From Shouchella clausii (GTDB taxonomy: Bacteria; Bacillota; Bacilli; Bacillales; Bacillaceae_D), in contig NZ_BCXJ01000002.1 in the NCBI RefSeq assembly GCF_001598215.1, positions 434,001 to 498,000 on the forward strand: a stretch of 64,000 bases of DNA, given 5' to 3'. The notes beneath the pieces are model-generated. The model did not search any database, was not told where the DNA came from, and worked only from the letters and a program-made list of their open reading frames with translations. Positions 19,525 to 28,278 of the stretch are shown one piece after another (the stretch's first letter is position 1; every line of letters starts with the position of its first letter). The position numbers and the translations under genes are program-made.

Positions 19525-21787
19525 TTACGGTTTTAGCATCGTCTCCACCGCCTCCACTTCTCCGTTCCTAAGCGTAAGTTCAACCATTCCATGTACGTCC
19601 GTTCGCCACACGATGATATTCGCTTTTTCTAGCCGCTCAACCACTTCAGGGTGAGGGTGGCCAAATCGGTTTTGTGCACCTGCCGAGATGAATGCATAGC
19701 GCGGTGCCACTTGGCTAATAAACGGTTCTGTCGTAGACGATAAACTGCCATGATGGCCAACTTTTAGCACATCTGCCTGCATGCCGGGATACGAGCGAAT
19801 AAGCCTCTGTTCTCCTGTCTCTTCCAAATCTCCAGTGAATAGAAACGTTATTCCTTCAATTTCAACAAATAACACGACAGAACCGTCATTTCCTTTAAAA
19901 CGATCTCCCTCTGGGGGATGCAACACATACACCTTCTCAGCAAGCACCTCATTTGCCGTCGTAAAGTGGAGATTGGTTGGCGATGCTTCAATGTTTTCAA
20001 GGAGCTCGATTTCAGTCTCCTTTTCAACTGGCCCTTTCGGATAAATAACCTGTTCGACATTGATTTCATTCAGCAATCCAGTTGCTCCGCCAATATGGTC
20101 GTAATCGCCATGCGTTAAAACAAGCATATCAATTTTGCCGATGCCTTTCGCTTTTAAAAATGGAGCAATCACATCCCTACCTGGGTCAAACGTGTTTTTC
20201 CGTTGTTGCCAGTCTTCTTCCTCTCCATAAGTTACCGCTCCCCCCGTGTCGATCATATAAACCCCTTTTCTGTAAGGGAGCTCAATCAAAAAACTATCGC
20301 CTTGGCCGACATCAATCATGGTCACAACTGCTTTTGACTGAACGTAAGGCGCGCCAGCTCCAACGATCAAACATGCAACAAAAGGCAGAAAGGCGATCCG
20401 CAATGGCCATTTTTGTTCCTGCCAATGGACAAAAACAAAAGCAAGGGTGCCATACATCGCAACTACAAGCCATATCGGAGGTTTCCCAAGCACAAGCTGA
20501 AAAGTAGATTCGCTTAGCTCAAGGAGAGCAGGATGAACAAACGTCAAAAGCGATTCGAGCCATACAAGAAATAGATTCGCTTGTTCAGGAAACCATGCAA
20601 AAGAAAACAAAGAGAGAAAACTTAAGGGAAGAACGACAAAAGAAACAAGTGGAATATAAACAAGGTTTAGGAGAAGGCTTAGAGGTGACCATTCGTAGAA
20701 ATGGAAAAAGATAAGCGGCAGCCCGGCAAACTGGGCGATTGTGGTAACCATAAACATCTGCCGCAAATACCCACCATTTGCGGTTTGAATTGTTTTAGCC
20801 GAGAAAATCAGGGCGAACGATACAAGAAACGAAAGTTGAAAACCAACCTGGAACAATTTGTAATAAGGGGTGGACTCGCCATTTGCGTAAGGCAAACAGA
20901 AAAAACACAAATGCCATGGAGGACGCACGTACTACTGGAGGCGCTGCCCCTGCGAGAATCACAAAAATAGGCAGGAGAATTAGCATGAATAGCGCGGCAC
21001 GCTCACGCGTCAAGCCGATGCGGATACAGATAAAGAAAGCCGCTCCAGTTACCAAGCCAACATGCAAGCCAGAGATCGCCAGCAAGTGGATAATGCCTAG
21101 TGTTGAGTAAGCTTTAATCACATCTTCTTCTACATAGAAACGCTCTCCAAGGGTAAGCGCTATCACAATACCTCCTGCTTCTTCTGGAAAAGCAGCAACC
21201 GCCTCGTGAAGCAATTGCGCTCGAAAGGCCTGCAAATGCGTCAATAACGAAAGCCTGTCCGGGCGTTTGCATGCAAAGGACGCAGGCTCTGCCTCCAACA
21301 GCCAGTGGATTCGTTGCTCATATAAAAAGCGGCTATAGTCAAATGCATAGCGGTTGCGTGAAGGTTCTGGCTGGCTCAGCTTGCCTTTTACACGGCAATG
21401 ATCTCCTGGCAATAATTGCCCTAAACGTTGTTCGCTTTCTGCTTGCAAACGGCTTGCTATTTGTAATCGCTCGCCAGCGGTTGTCTCAACGACAGCCCGG
21501 AAGTGATTTCCGTCAAGGCGAGGTGCTTCTTTCAGCTCTACGATAAATGCTGTTTCTTCACCTGAAAGTATGCTGACGTTGCTTTTATTGTGCAAGGTCG
21601 CCACACTAGCAAACAGAAGCAACGGCAGTACAAATGCCGCCACTGCTGCTAGCCGGCCACTCCGCCAAGCTGATGGCACGAGGGCCATTGCACTTATAAG
21701 CAAAGCACTGGCAACGCCAACATGGCTGCTTAAAACGAACACAACTGCTGCGCTCGCTGTGAGCAAACTGATGCACAGGCGATTCAT
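19525..21787 (-). pseudogene. comEC: comEC, DNA uptake channel, split by a frameshifting deletion
   Basis: Two overlapping minus-strand frames together form ComEC. The 5' frame (from 21787) gives the N-terminal membrane and OB-like region and the Competence domain (LGIIHLLAISGLHVGL); it is coherent up to FALRKWRVHP near 20868. The 3' frame becomes coherent at YYKLFQVGFQLSF and ends with the metallo-beta-lactamase domain (LTHGDYDHIGG, VGHHGSLSST). Between them the conserved stretch before the FQVGFQLSF motif, normally a loop and helix ending in DP, is missing. A deletion of roughly 40-60 bases that is not a multiple of three best explains this. The summed length (~750) is about 20 short of the usual ~770. 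As read, no full channel can be made; a sequencing error cannot be excluded. Confidence 0.85.
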
Positions 21788-22374
21788 TTCTCTTCTGGCT
21801 CATCATTGCTTGCTGAAAAATACAAGCTCTTTGTTCGCTTTACATAGGCGTCCAATTCTTCTTCACTTGCCCCTAACCGTTCGATTTCCTGCAAAAGCGC
21901 TGTTGTTAAGGCGAGCTTTTCATGGAACTGTTGGTCTATAGCCGCTTCATCTAGTTCCACTTCTATGCATGGAATGCCCGCTTCGCTGAACAGCTCTTCT
22001 GCATAAGGATGGTTTTTATAGTCCTTTGCATAATAGACGCGGGCAATACCAGCTTGGATCAACGATTTGGTACAATGGATGCAAGGAAAATGCGTAATAT
22101 AAACTTCCGCGCCAGCGGTTGGCACACCAAATTTGGCACATTGCAGCAACGCATTTACTTCTGCATGAACGGTACGGATACAATGGTTGTCGACTACATA
22201 ACAACCTTTGTCGAGGCAATGGTCCGACCCGGAAACAGAGCCGTTGTAGCCACCAGCAATAATGCGCTTGTCTCTCACAATTGTTGCGCCTACCTTTAAG
22301 CGTGGGCATGTGCTTCGCAGCGAAAGCAATTTGCTTTGCGCTAAAAAATATTGATCCCATGAAATACGTTCCAT
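21784..22374 (-). CDS. comEB: ComE operon protein 2, dCMP deaminase family
   Basis: A 196-residue cytidine/deoxycytidylate deaminase-like protein. Zinc site: TVHAEVNALL (HxE) and THFPCIHCTKSL (PCxxC). The SGSDHCLDKGC insertion is typical of dCMP deaminases with a second zinc site. Despite its place in comE it is not needed for DNA uptake in B. subtilis; it supplies dUMP from dCMP. ATG 22374 is preceded by AAAGGAG and begins at the usual family position, so the longer frame to 22425 is rejected. Its stop overlaps the comEC start. Confidence 0.93.
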   Translation of the reverse strand: MERISWDQYFLAQSKLLSLRSTCPRLKVGATIVRDKRIIAGGYNGSVSGSDHCLDKGCYVVDNHCIRTVHAEVNALLQCAKFGVPTAGAEVYITHFPCIHCTKSLIQAGIARVYYAKDYKNHPYAEELFSEAGIPCIEVELDEAAIDQQFHEKLALTTALLQEIERLGASEEELDAYVKRTKSLYFSASNDEPEEK

Positions 22375-22428
22375 TGCTTTTCTCCTTTCGCTTAAATTGT
22401 AGAAGCCATCGCCAACATAAGTCAATCT

Positions 22429-23046
22429 TTACTTCACCCGAATAAATGGTTCAAGTGCTTCAAACGTTTTTTCGCCAATCCCGCTCACATTCATCAGCTC
22501 TTCAACTGTGGCAAACGCGCCGTTTTCTTCCCTGTAACCAATAATCGCCGCCGCTTTTGACGGGCCAATTCCTTGTAATGTTAGCAAATCTGATTCAGTG
22601 GCTTCGTTTATATTAATGGTGACTTCATGATCTGTCTCATTCATTTCAACAGCAAGAACCGGCCCTGCCCCTTCTTCCTCCTCTCCTTCTTTTGGCACAT
22701 ACACGACCATTTCATCTTCAAGACGTAAAGCTAAATTGACCGCCTCTCGATTGGCGCTGTCTGTAAAACCACCTGCTTTTTCAATCGCTTCAAATAAACG
22801 GCTGCCCACCTCCAACTCGTAAACGCCTGGCGAAGCTACCATTCCTTTTACGTCGACGACAAGAACGCCATCCTCTGCTTCCTCCTCAAGTTCTGCTTCC
22901 TCGCTTTCCTCCAACCATGGCGGGATTTCACTGACAGTGCCACTATCCCCTCGAAAGTCGACAAACACCAAAACGATCACAATGAGGGCACAAATAACGA
23001 CTCCGCCGCCATACAGCGCATACTTTTTTATCGGGAACGTCTTCAT
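22429..23046 (-). CDS. comEA: Competence protein ComEA (DNA receptor)
   Basis: A 205-residue membrane-anchored DNA receptor. One transmembrane helix (about residues 10-30, YALYGGGVVICALIVIVLVFV) is followed by an acidic linker, a SLBB domain (LVVDVKGMVASPGVYEL) and a C-terminal double helix-hairpin-helix (ININEATESDLLTLQGIGPSKAAAII) that binds double-stranded DNA. It hands DNA to ComEC. GGAGG lies before the ATG. It looks intact although comEC downstream is broken. Confidence 0.95.
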   Translation of the reverse strand: MKTFPIKKYALYGGGVVICALIVIVLVFVDFRGDSGTVSEIPPWLEESEEAELEEEAEDGVLVVDVKGMVASPGVYELEVGSRLFEAIEKAGGFTDSANREAVNLALRLEDEMVVYVPKEGEEEEGAGPVLAVEMNETDHEVTININEATESDLLTLQGIGPSKAAAIIGYREENGAFATVEELMNVSGIGEKTFEALEPFIRVK

Positions 23047-23125
23047 AAATTCCTCCTTTTTGGAATGATGAACAGGCAGGTTGGCATACGTTCATGAAAG
23101 AGCAGCTATCGAGGAGTGTGAGAAT

Positions 23126-23956
23126 ATGAGGGTCGGTTTTATCGGCACAGGAAGTATGGGAAGTTTATTAATTGAATCATTTATTGATGCCGGAGCGCTG
23201 AAACAGTCGAATATTTCCATCATTAACCGCTCCCCTGAAAAAGCCGCTGTGCTTAAGGCAACGTATCCAGGGATTACGGTGTCTCCTTCTCTTAAGGAGA
23301 TTGCATCTACATGCGAATGGCTGTTCCTTTGTGTGAAGCCAAAAGAAATGCCCGCATTGTTTCATACTCTACAGCCACATATGGTTGCTGATCAAATCGC
23401 CATTTCGATTACCAGCCCTATTTCTGTTGAGTCCCTTGATGCAGCTTTGCCTTGCAAGACATGCCGTATTATCCCCAGCATTTTAAACCGTACCTTGTCT
23501 GGTTCAACATTAGTGACGTTTGGGAACAAATGTACGCAGGAAGACCAAGCGAATTTATTGCGTTTCGTGTCGGCGGTTTCAGAACCTTTGCAAATTGAAG
23601 AGGAGATTACTCGTGTTGCGTCCGACATTGTTAGTTGCGGACCTGCGTTTTTTTCCTTCCTTGCGCAACGATTTATCGATGGAGCAGTAAGCGAAACGTC
23701 GATCTCACAAGAAGAAGCGACCGAGTTGACAACTTCAATGATCATTGGCTTAGGAAAATTATTGGAGAGTGGCCATTACACGCTTCCCGCATTGCAAAAA
23801 CGGGTCTGCGTCCCTGGCGGAATCACTGGAGAAGGCCTTGCTGTTTTAGACGATGAATTAGGGAATGGCTTTTGTTCTCTTTTCAAACGCACGCATGAAA
23901 AATACGCAGCTGAAAAAGAAAAGCTATTAGCGGAAGTTTTATACGAACCAAAGTAA
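23126..23956 (+). CDS. comER: Late competence protein ComER (pyrroline-5-carboxylate reductase-like)
   Basis: A 276-residue NAD(P)-binding protein of the ProC family starting MRVGFIGTGSMGSLLIESF (Rossmann GxGxxG), with the PDCR-type dimerisation region at PGGITGEGLAVLD. It is divergent from comEA as in B. subtilis. Its role in competence is not settled; links to sporulation and biofilm signalling have been reported in Bacillus. ATG 23126 has GAGGAG upstream; the extra 15 codons of the longer frame lack family similarity. Confidence 0.9.
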   Translation: MRVGFIGTGSMGSLLIESFIDAGALKQSNISIINRSPEKAAVLKATYPGITVSPSLKEIASTCEWLFLCVKPKEMPALFHTLQPHMVADQIAISITSPISVESLDAALPCKTCRIIPSILNRTLSGSTLVTFGNKCTQEDQANLLRFVSAVSEPLQIEEEITRVASDIVSCGPAFFSFLAQRFIDGAVSETSISQEEATELTTSMIIGLGKLLESGHYTLPALQKRVCVPGGITGEGLAVLDDELGNGFCSLFKRTHEKYAAEKEKLLAEVLYEPK

Positions 23957-23993
23957 AAAGCAGGAGGTTTGGCTTTCCCTCCTGCTTTTTTCG
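23956..23993. terminator. Bidirectional terminator between comER and yqeM
   Basis: AAAAGCAGGAGG (23956-23967) and CCTCCTGCTTTT form a 12-bp stem with T6 to the right and A5 to the left. Confidence 0.9.
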
Positions 23994-24015
23994 TGCTATT
24001 TCGCCTTTTTCCTGC

Positions 24016-24756
24016 TTAGACTTTTCGACAAGAGAAAAACAGCCGTTCACTCTTGCTTGTCGGTGGTTCATTTGTAAAGTCGGCGGTCACATTTAGATCG
24101 GCAAACCCTGCTTGTTTCAGCATTTCTTTATACGTTTCTACTGTATACGTCCGCTCAAAATGCGCTTCTTCCAGCCGTTCATACCGTCCATCTTGCTGCC
24201 GGACAAAAAAAGTCAGTTCGTGCACAACACTTAAGGGAACTTCCCCTGCAAAACTATGCCAAATGTACGAAACTTCTTCATCTGTATGAGCGTGCACTTC
24301 TCCAGGGAAGGCTTCCATGCGTGTAGGAGAATGGACATCAAAGAGAAGCAGTCCCCCCTTATTTAACAGGTTAAAACAAGAGGCAAGAGTGCGTGTCACA
24401 CTTGCCTCGTCTTGTAAGTAGTTTAATGAATCGCAAAAAATCGTCACGACATCAAATGAACCAACTGGCGGCAAGTCGCTCATATCGCCTTGATATAACA
24501 GAGGTTGGTAACCTGCTTCCTGCAATTTCGCCTGCGCTACCGCAAGCATTTGTTCTGAAAGGTCAACCCCTACTGCCGTCAAACCACGTTTATGCATCTC
24601 TAACAGCCATTCACCTGTACCGCAGCCTAGATCTAGCACTCGGTTAACCTGAACGCCGTACATGTTGCATGTGCGTTCAAAATAAGTGGCCCATTTTGTG
24701 TAATCCACATGACTCATGAATGCATCGTACCAGAAAGATAAATGGCTATAGCTCAT
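24016..24756 (-). CDS. yqeM: YqeM-type SAM-dependent methyltransferase
   Basis: A 246-residue class I methyltransferase. Motif I is VLDLGCGTGEWLLEM, followed by AVGVDLSEQML and FDVVTIFCDSLNYL. Its first residues (MSYSHLSFWYDAFM) match YqeM, which sits at this place in Bacillus genomes. Its target is not known. The ATG overlaps the stop of the upstream cvfB gene (ATGA), indicating coupling. Confidence 0.9.
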   Translation of the reverse strand: MSYSHLSFWYDAFMSHVDYTKWATYFERTCNMYGVQVNRVLDLGCGTGEWLLEMHKRGLTAVGVDLSEQMLAVAQAKLQEAGYQPLLYQGDMSDLPPVGSFDVVTIFCDSLNYLQDEASVTRTLASCFNLLNKGGLLLFDVHSPTRMEAFPGEVHAHTDEEVSYIWHSFAGEVPLSVVHELTFFVRQQDGRYERLEEAHFERTYTVETYKEMLKQAGFADLNVTADFTNEPPTSKSERLFFSCRKV

Positions 24757-25610
24757 TCCTTTTCCACCCGATACGTAAAACCGTCACGCTGTTCGACTTT
24801 GCCGTCTTTGATCAGTTTGCCAAGCGCCCGCTTAAATGACGCCTTGCTCATGCCGAAACGGGCTTTAATGTCTTCAGGAGGCGATTTATCCGTATAAGGC
24901 ATTCCGCCTTTTCGTTCTGCCAAAAAAGCGAGAATGCGATCAGCATCTTCTTTTTGTTGTTCTGTGCGAAGCAGCCGTTGCGTTACATTCACACGCCCAT
25001 CGTCTCGTACAAATTGGACACGGCCACGAATCGTCTGTCCAAGGCGCGGAACTTCGGCAGCTTCATCTTGGTGAAGGAAACCAACAGGGCCATTTTCAAT
25101 AAGCAACGCTGCCCCTTCGTCAAGAAAGTGGTAAATGACGCCTTCTACTTCTTTATTTAGCCATGATCGATCTGCAGCAATTGCCTGTGAAGTGACAGGC
25201 GACCCTTTGACTAACTTGCCCATTAAGCGCCCTTTTTTATCCCAAGTCAATGAACAAAACAACCGATCCCCTTCCGCCGGCCACTCACGCCGATCAAAAG
25301 GCAATTCATCCATCGACACAAATAAGTCTCTTGAAATTCCATTATCGACAAAAACGCCATGCCCCGGGCGTACACTGACAACCTTTAGCCAGTCCATTTC
25401 ACCGTTTTTAATAATTGGTTCGTGCATCGTTGCCGAGAGACGATTTTGATGGTCATGATAAAGAAACACACGCACTTTTTCTTCCAATTCGAGAGGCTTT
25501 GTCGCCTCGTTTTGATGGAGGAGGATATCGGTATGCCCGTCACTTAAGAAATAACCAAATGAGGCTTCCCGTACAACAGCCAAGTCCGCTGTAATTCCCG
25601 GCTTTAGCAT
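24753..25610 (-). CDS. cvfB: CvfB/YitL-type S1 RNA-binding protein
   Basis: A 285-residue protein with tandem S1-like OB domains (about residues 1-215; e.g. GYFLSDGHTDILLHQNEA and GAALLIENGPVGFLHQDEAAE) and a C-terminal winged helix (DIKARFGMSKASFKRALGKLIKDGKVEQ). This is the architecture of CvfB of S. aureus and YitL of B. subtilis, which bind RNA and influence virulence and stress genes. The start at 25610 lies inside the rsfS stop region with AGAGGTG upstream; the stop overlaps yqeM. In B. subtilis rsfS and yqeM are adjacent and yitL lies elsewhere, so this is a relocation into the cluster. Confidence 0.88.
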   Translation of the reverse strand: MLKPGITADLAVVREASFGYFLSDGHTDILLHQNEATKPLELEEKVRVFLYHDHQNRLSATMHEPIIKNGEMDWLKVVSVRPGHGVFVDNGISRDLFVSMDELPFDRREWPAEGDRLFCSLTWDKKGRLMGKLVKGSPVTSQAIAADRSWLNKEVEGVIYHFLDEGAALLIENGPVGFLHQDEAAEVPRLGQTIRGRVQFVRDDGRVNVTQRLLRTEQQKEDADRILAFLAERKGGMPYTDKSPPEDIKARFGMSKASFKRALGKLIKDGKVEQRDGFTYRVEKE

Positions 25611-25957
25611 TCGTTCAGCACCTCTTGTAAGTTGACTTGAGCAGCGTCCCCCCACAACTTCTCAAGGTTGTAATAGAGACGTTCGTCTTTATGAAAAATA
25701 TGGATAACAACATCGCCTATGTCAATCAGCACCCAACGGGCTACGTCGTATCCTTCTAATCGTTTAATATCAAGCCCTGCTTCTTGGGACACTTTTTTCA
25801 ATTCATGGGCAATCGCTTGCACTTGCTTTTCAGAATTTCCGTGGCAAATGATAAAATAATCGGCAATCGGTGAAATGCCTCGCATATCCAGTGCGTTAAT
25901 TTGCATCGCTTTTTTGTCGTCTAGTGCTGAAATCGCCATTTTTAGATGTTCATTCAA
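25604..25957 (-). CDS. rsfS: Ribosomal silencing factor RsfS
   Basis: A 117-residue RsfS/YqeL/Iojap protein. Conserved core: ALDMRGISPIADYFIICHGNSEKQVQAI and the segment ending DVVIHIFHKDERLYYNLEKLWGDA. It binds L14 and blocks 50S-30S joining in starvation. The start is TTG 25957, with AAAGGAG 9 bases upstream inside yqeK; the next ATG (25939) has no ribosome-binding site. Confidence 0.95.
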   Translation of the reverse strand: MNEHLKMAISALDDKKAMQINALDMRGISPIADYFIICHGNSEKQVQAIAHELKKVSQEAGLDIKRLEGYDVARWVLIDIGDVVIHIFHKDERLYYNLEKLWGDAAQVNLQEVLNEC

Positions 25958-26534
25958 ATTCCATTGCTCCTTTCTGTTTATAAAAAGCGTTATAAGCGGA
26001 TACGGTTTCCGGGTGAATCAGCTGTTCTCTATCCAACAAAAAAAACATCGTTTGCCTTAGGGCAAAACAACAAGCCGCATCTAAGCTTTCCTCAGCTAGT
26101 TTTCTTGCTTGTTCCACACCTGGAAAACGCCGATTCGGTTCAATATAATCGGCAACAAATAAGACTTTTTCTAACAAACCCATGCCGGCACGCCCCGTCG
26201 TATGAGAACGGATGGCAAGCAAAATATCTTTGTCTTTAACGCCTAATTGATGTTCTACAAAGTAGGCTCCACAAGGGGCATGGAGCAGCTCATTTCCGTA
26301 TTCGCCCCAATGAGGCTCATGCAGCTTGTTTCGAACAATCTCTTGCATCGTTTGTACATCGTGGTATTTACAAATATCATGGAGAATCGCTGCAAGTTCA
26401 GCCTTCGATTCATCAGCGCCATAATGCTTGGCAAGGGCGAGCGCCGTATCTCGGACGCCGAGAGTGTGGGTATAACGGACATCGGTCAAATGCTGCTTTA
26501 CTTCCTGGAGTGCTTCATTCGTTGTTATCGCCAT
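25950..26534 (-). CDS. yqeK: HD-domain phosphohydrolase YqeK
   Basis: A 194-residue HD-superfamily metal enzyme with THTLGVRDTALALAKH (first His), LAAILHDICKYH (HD) and later HTTGRAGM and FVADYIEPNR. The YqeK family hydrolyses Ap4A symmetrically in several Firmicutes. It overlaps nadD upstream by 20 bases and rsfS downstream by 8, so the three are tightly coupled. ATG 26534 is chosen because GAGGAGCGG precedes it. Confidence 0.93.
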   Translation of the reverse strand: MAITTNEALQEVKQHLTDVRYTHTLGVRDTALALAKHYGADESKAELAAILHDICKYHDVQTMQEIVRNKLHEPHWGEYGNELLHAPCGAYFVEHQLGVKDKDILLAIRSHTTGRAGMGLLEKVLFVADYIEPNRRFPGVEQARKLAEESLDAACCFALRQTMFFLLDREQLIHPETVSAYNAFYKQKGAMEFE

Positions 26535-27093
26535 AAAGATTCCGCTCCTCAATTAATTGTTCAACTTCCGGCGTAACAAAATAGCGAATCGGTTTGCCTT
26601 TTGCAAGCCGTTCCCTAATTAGCGAAGAAGAGATGTTTACTTCGACAAACGGAACGAAATGGACGTCCGGCCGGCTTTTCACGCTTGCACCAGGACGGTT
26701 AAAGGCAACAAACGTCACCAATTGTTTCAGTTCATCGATTCCACGCCATTCTGGCAACATATCCACCATGTCGCCGCCAATCAAAAAAAAGAACTCATCA
26801 TTAGGATAGGTTCGCTTCAGCTCGCGAACTGTATCAATCGTATACGATTTTCCTTTGCGGATTAGTTCGATGTCACAAACTCGAAAACGCCCCTCCTGAA
26901 GGAGAGCAGCTTTCACCATGTCGTAGCGGTCTTTGCCAGACGTTAAACCAGTTCGGTCTTTATGGGGAGGCGTCGACACTGGCACAAACCAGACTTCATC
27001 CAGTTTGATTGTCGTTAATGCCTCTTGCGCGATAAGCAAATGGCCGAGATGAGGGGGGTCAAACGTGCCGCCAAATAATCCAATCCGCTTCAC
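26515..27093 (-). CDS. nadD: Nicotinate-nucleotide adenylyltransferase
   Basis: A 192-residue nucleotidyltransferase that makes deamido-NAD from nicotinate mononucleotide and ATP. It has the signature GLFGGTFDPPHLGHL (TxGH-type ATP site) and the ISSSLIRERL motif near the C-terminus. Normal length. GTG start at 27093 with GGAGTGAGG upstream. NadD lies between yhbY and yqeK as in other Bacilli. Confidence 0.97.
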   Translation of the reverse strand: MKRIGLFGGTFDPPHLGHLLIAQEALTTIKLDEVWFVPVSTPPHKDRTGLTSGKDRYDMVKAALLQEGRFRVCDIELIRKGKSYTIDTVRELKRTYPNDEFFFLIGGDMVDMLPEWRGIDELKQLVTFVAFNRPGASVKSRPDVHFVPFVEVNISSSLIRERLAKGKPIRYFVTPEVEQLIEERNLYGDNNE

Positions 27094-27111
27094 TCTTACC
27101 TCACTCCTCTG

Positions 27112-27408
27112 TTACCGGCCAGGCAACTCGATCTGTTTGTTTTCTCTTGACGGTTTATAAAGAATGATCATATTGCCAATGACTTGCACTAGGAAAGAGC
27201 GTGTCTTGTTGACAATTTCTTCCGCAACGTAATGTTTATCCTCAAGGCAGTTTTGCAATACGCTAATTTTAATCAATTCTCGTGCTTCAAGGGCTTCGTT
27301 GATTTGCACAATCATGTTTTGGTTGACGCCCCCTTTGCCGACTTGAAAAATCGGCTGGACCGCGTGTGACTTGGCCCGTAAAAACCGCTTCTGTTTATTC
27401 GTTAACAT
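27112..27408 (-). CDS. yhbY: YhbY-type RNA-binding protein (YqeI)
   Basis: A 98-residue CRS1/YhbY (CRM) domain protein: LTNKQKRFLRAKSHAVQPIFQVGKGGVN contains the GxxG-type RNA-binding loop (GKGG). Members associate with pre-50S particles. The gene lies between aroE and nadD. ATG start with GGGAGATG upstream. Confidence 0.93.
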   Translation of the reverse strand: MLTNKQKRFLRAKSHAVQPIFQVGKGGVNQNMIVQINEALEARELIKISVLQNCLEDKHYVAEEIVNKTRSFLVQVIGNMIILYKPSRENKQIELPGR

Positions 27409-27426
27409 TTGCTATTACATCTCCCA

Positions 27427-28254
27427 TTAAGTTAAATGCATACGCACAACGCGTTCCATGCATTTGCGGTTTGGTTTGTGCCCTGTCCAGTGCTCAATGG
27501 ACAACGCTCCTTGATTGACAAACATGCCAATGCCATTTAAAATCCGGTTTCCTCTTTGTTTCGCTTCTTGCAAAAGCGCTGTCTCGTATGGGTTATAAAT
27601 TAAATCACTAACAATCGTCGCTCGTTTAAGACGGTCTAAGGCGATCGGCTGTTTGCTCGTATCAGGGTACATACCAACGGAAGTCGTATTAATTAATACG
27701 TCGTATGTACCAAGAGTTGATTCCGCCTCGTCAAGCGAGATTGCCTCAATATCCAAATGACTAAACAGCCGCGCCAGCTCCTGGGCTTTTTCCGCCGTCC
27801 GGTTTGAAACAGAAATAGTGGCACGTTGTTTGCCAAGGGCGTGAATAACAGCCCTCGCTGCGCCTCCTGCGCCAATGACAAGCACACGGCTTCCTTTAAG
27901 CGATTGGTCGCTTACAACCGGAAGAAGGGATTCCATGTAACCATCCGCATCTGTGTTTTTGCCGACCCAACGGCCGTTCTGACAAACGACTGTATTGACC
28001 GCCCCCATCGCTTCGGCATCCTCATCAATTTCGTCTAAATACTCGATGATTGCGACTTTATGGGGGATGGTTACGTTAAACCCGTCGATGCCTTGCGCTT
28101 TCATTGTACGTATAGCATTTCCCAATTCCCTTGGAGAAATGTCATAGGCACGATAAACAGCATCTAACCCCATGTCTTTATAGGCTGCCTCATGCATGAC
28201 TGGGCTTTTGCTATGGCCTAGTGGATGACCAATTAAACCAAATTGGCGGGTCAT
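27427..28254 (-). CDS. aroE: Shikimate dehydrogenase
   Basis: A 275-residue NADP-dependent enzyme reducing 3-dehydroshikimate. Shikimate site: LIGHPLGHSKSPVMH and FNVTIPHK (catalytic Lys). Cofactor site: VLVIGAGGAARAVIHAL, then SNRTAEKAQELA. Normal length. A GTG at 28263 is also in frame, but AGGAGG sits 8 bases before ATG 28254. Confidence 0.97.
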   Translation of the reverse strand: MTRQFGLIGHPLGHSKSPVMHEAAYKDMGLDAVYRAYDISPRELGNAIRTMKAQGIDGFNVTIPHKVAIIEYLDEIDEDAEAMGAVNTVVCQNGRWVGKNTDADGYMESLLPVVSDQSLKGSRVLVIGAGGAARAVIHALGKQRATISVSNRTAEKAQELARLFSHLDIEAISLDEAESTLGTYDVLINTTSVGMYPDTSKQPIALDRLKRATIVSDLIYNPYETALLQEAKQRGNRILNGIGMFVNQGALSIEHWTGHKPNRKCMERVVRMHLT

Positions 28255-28278
28255 TTCCTCCACCTCCTGCTCCCTTTT

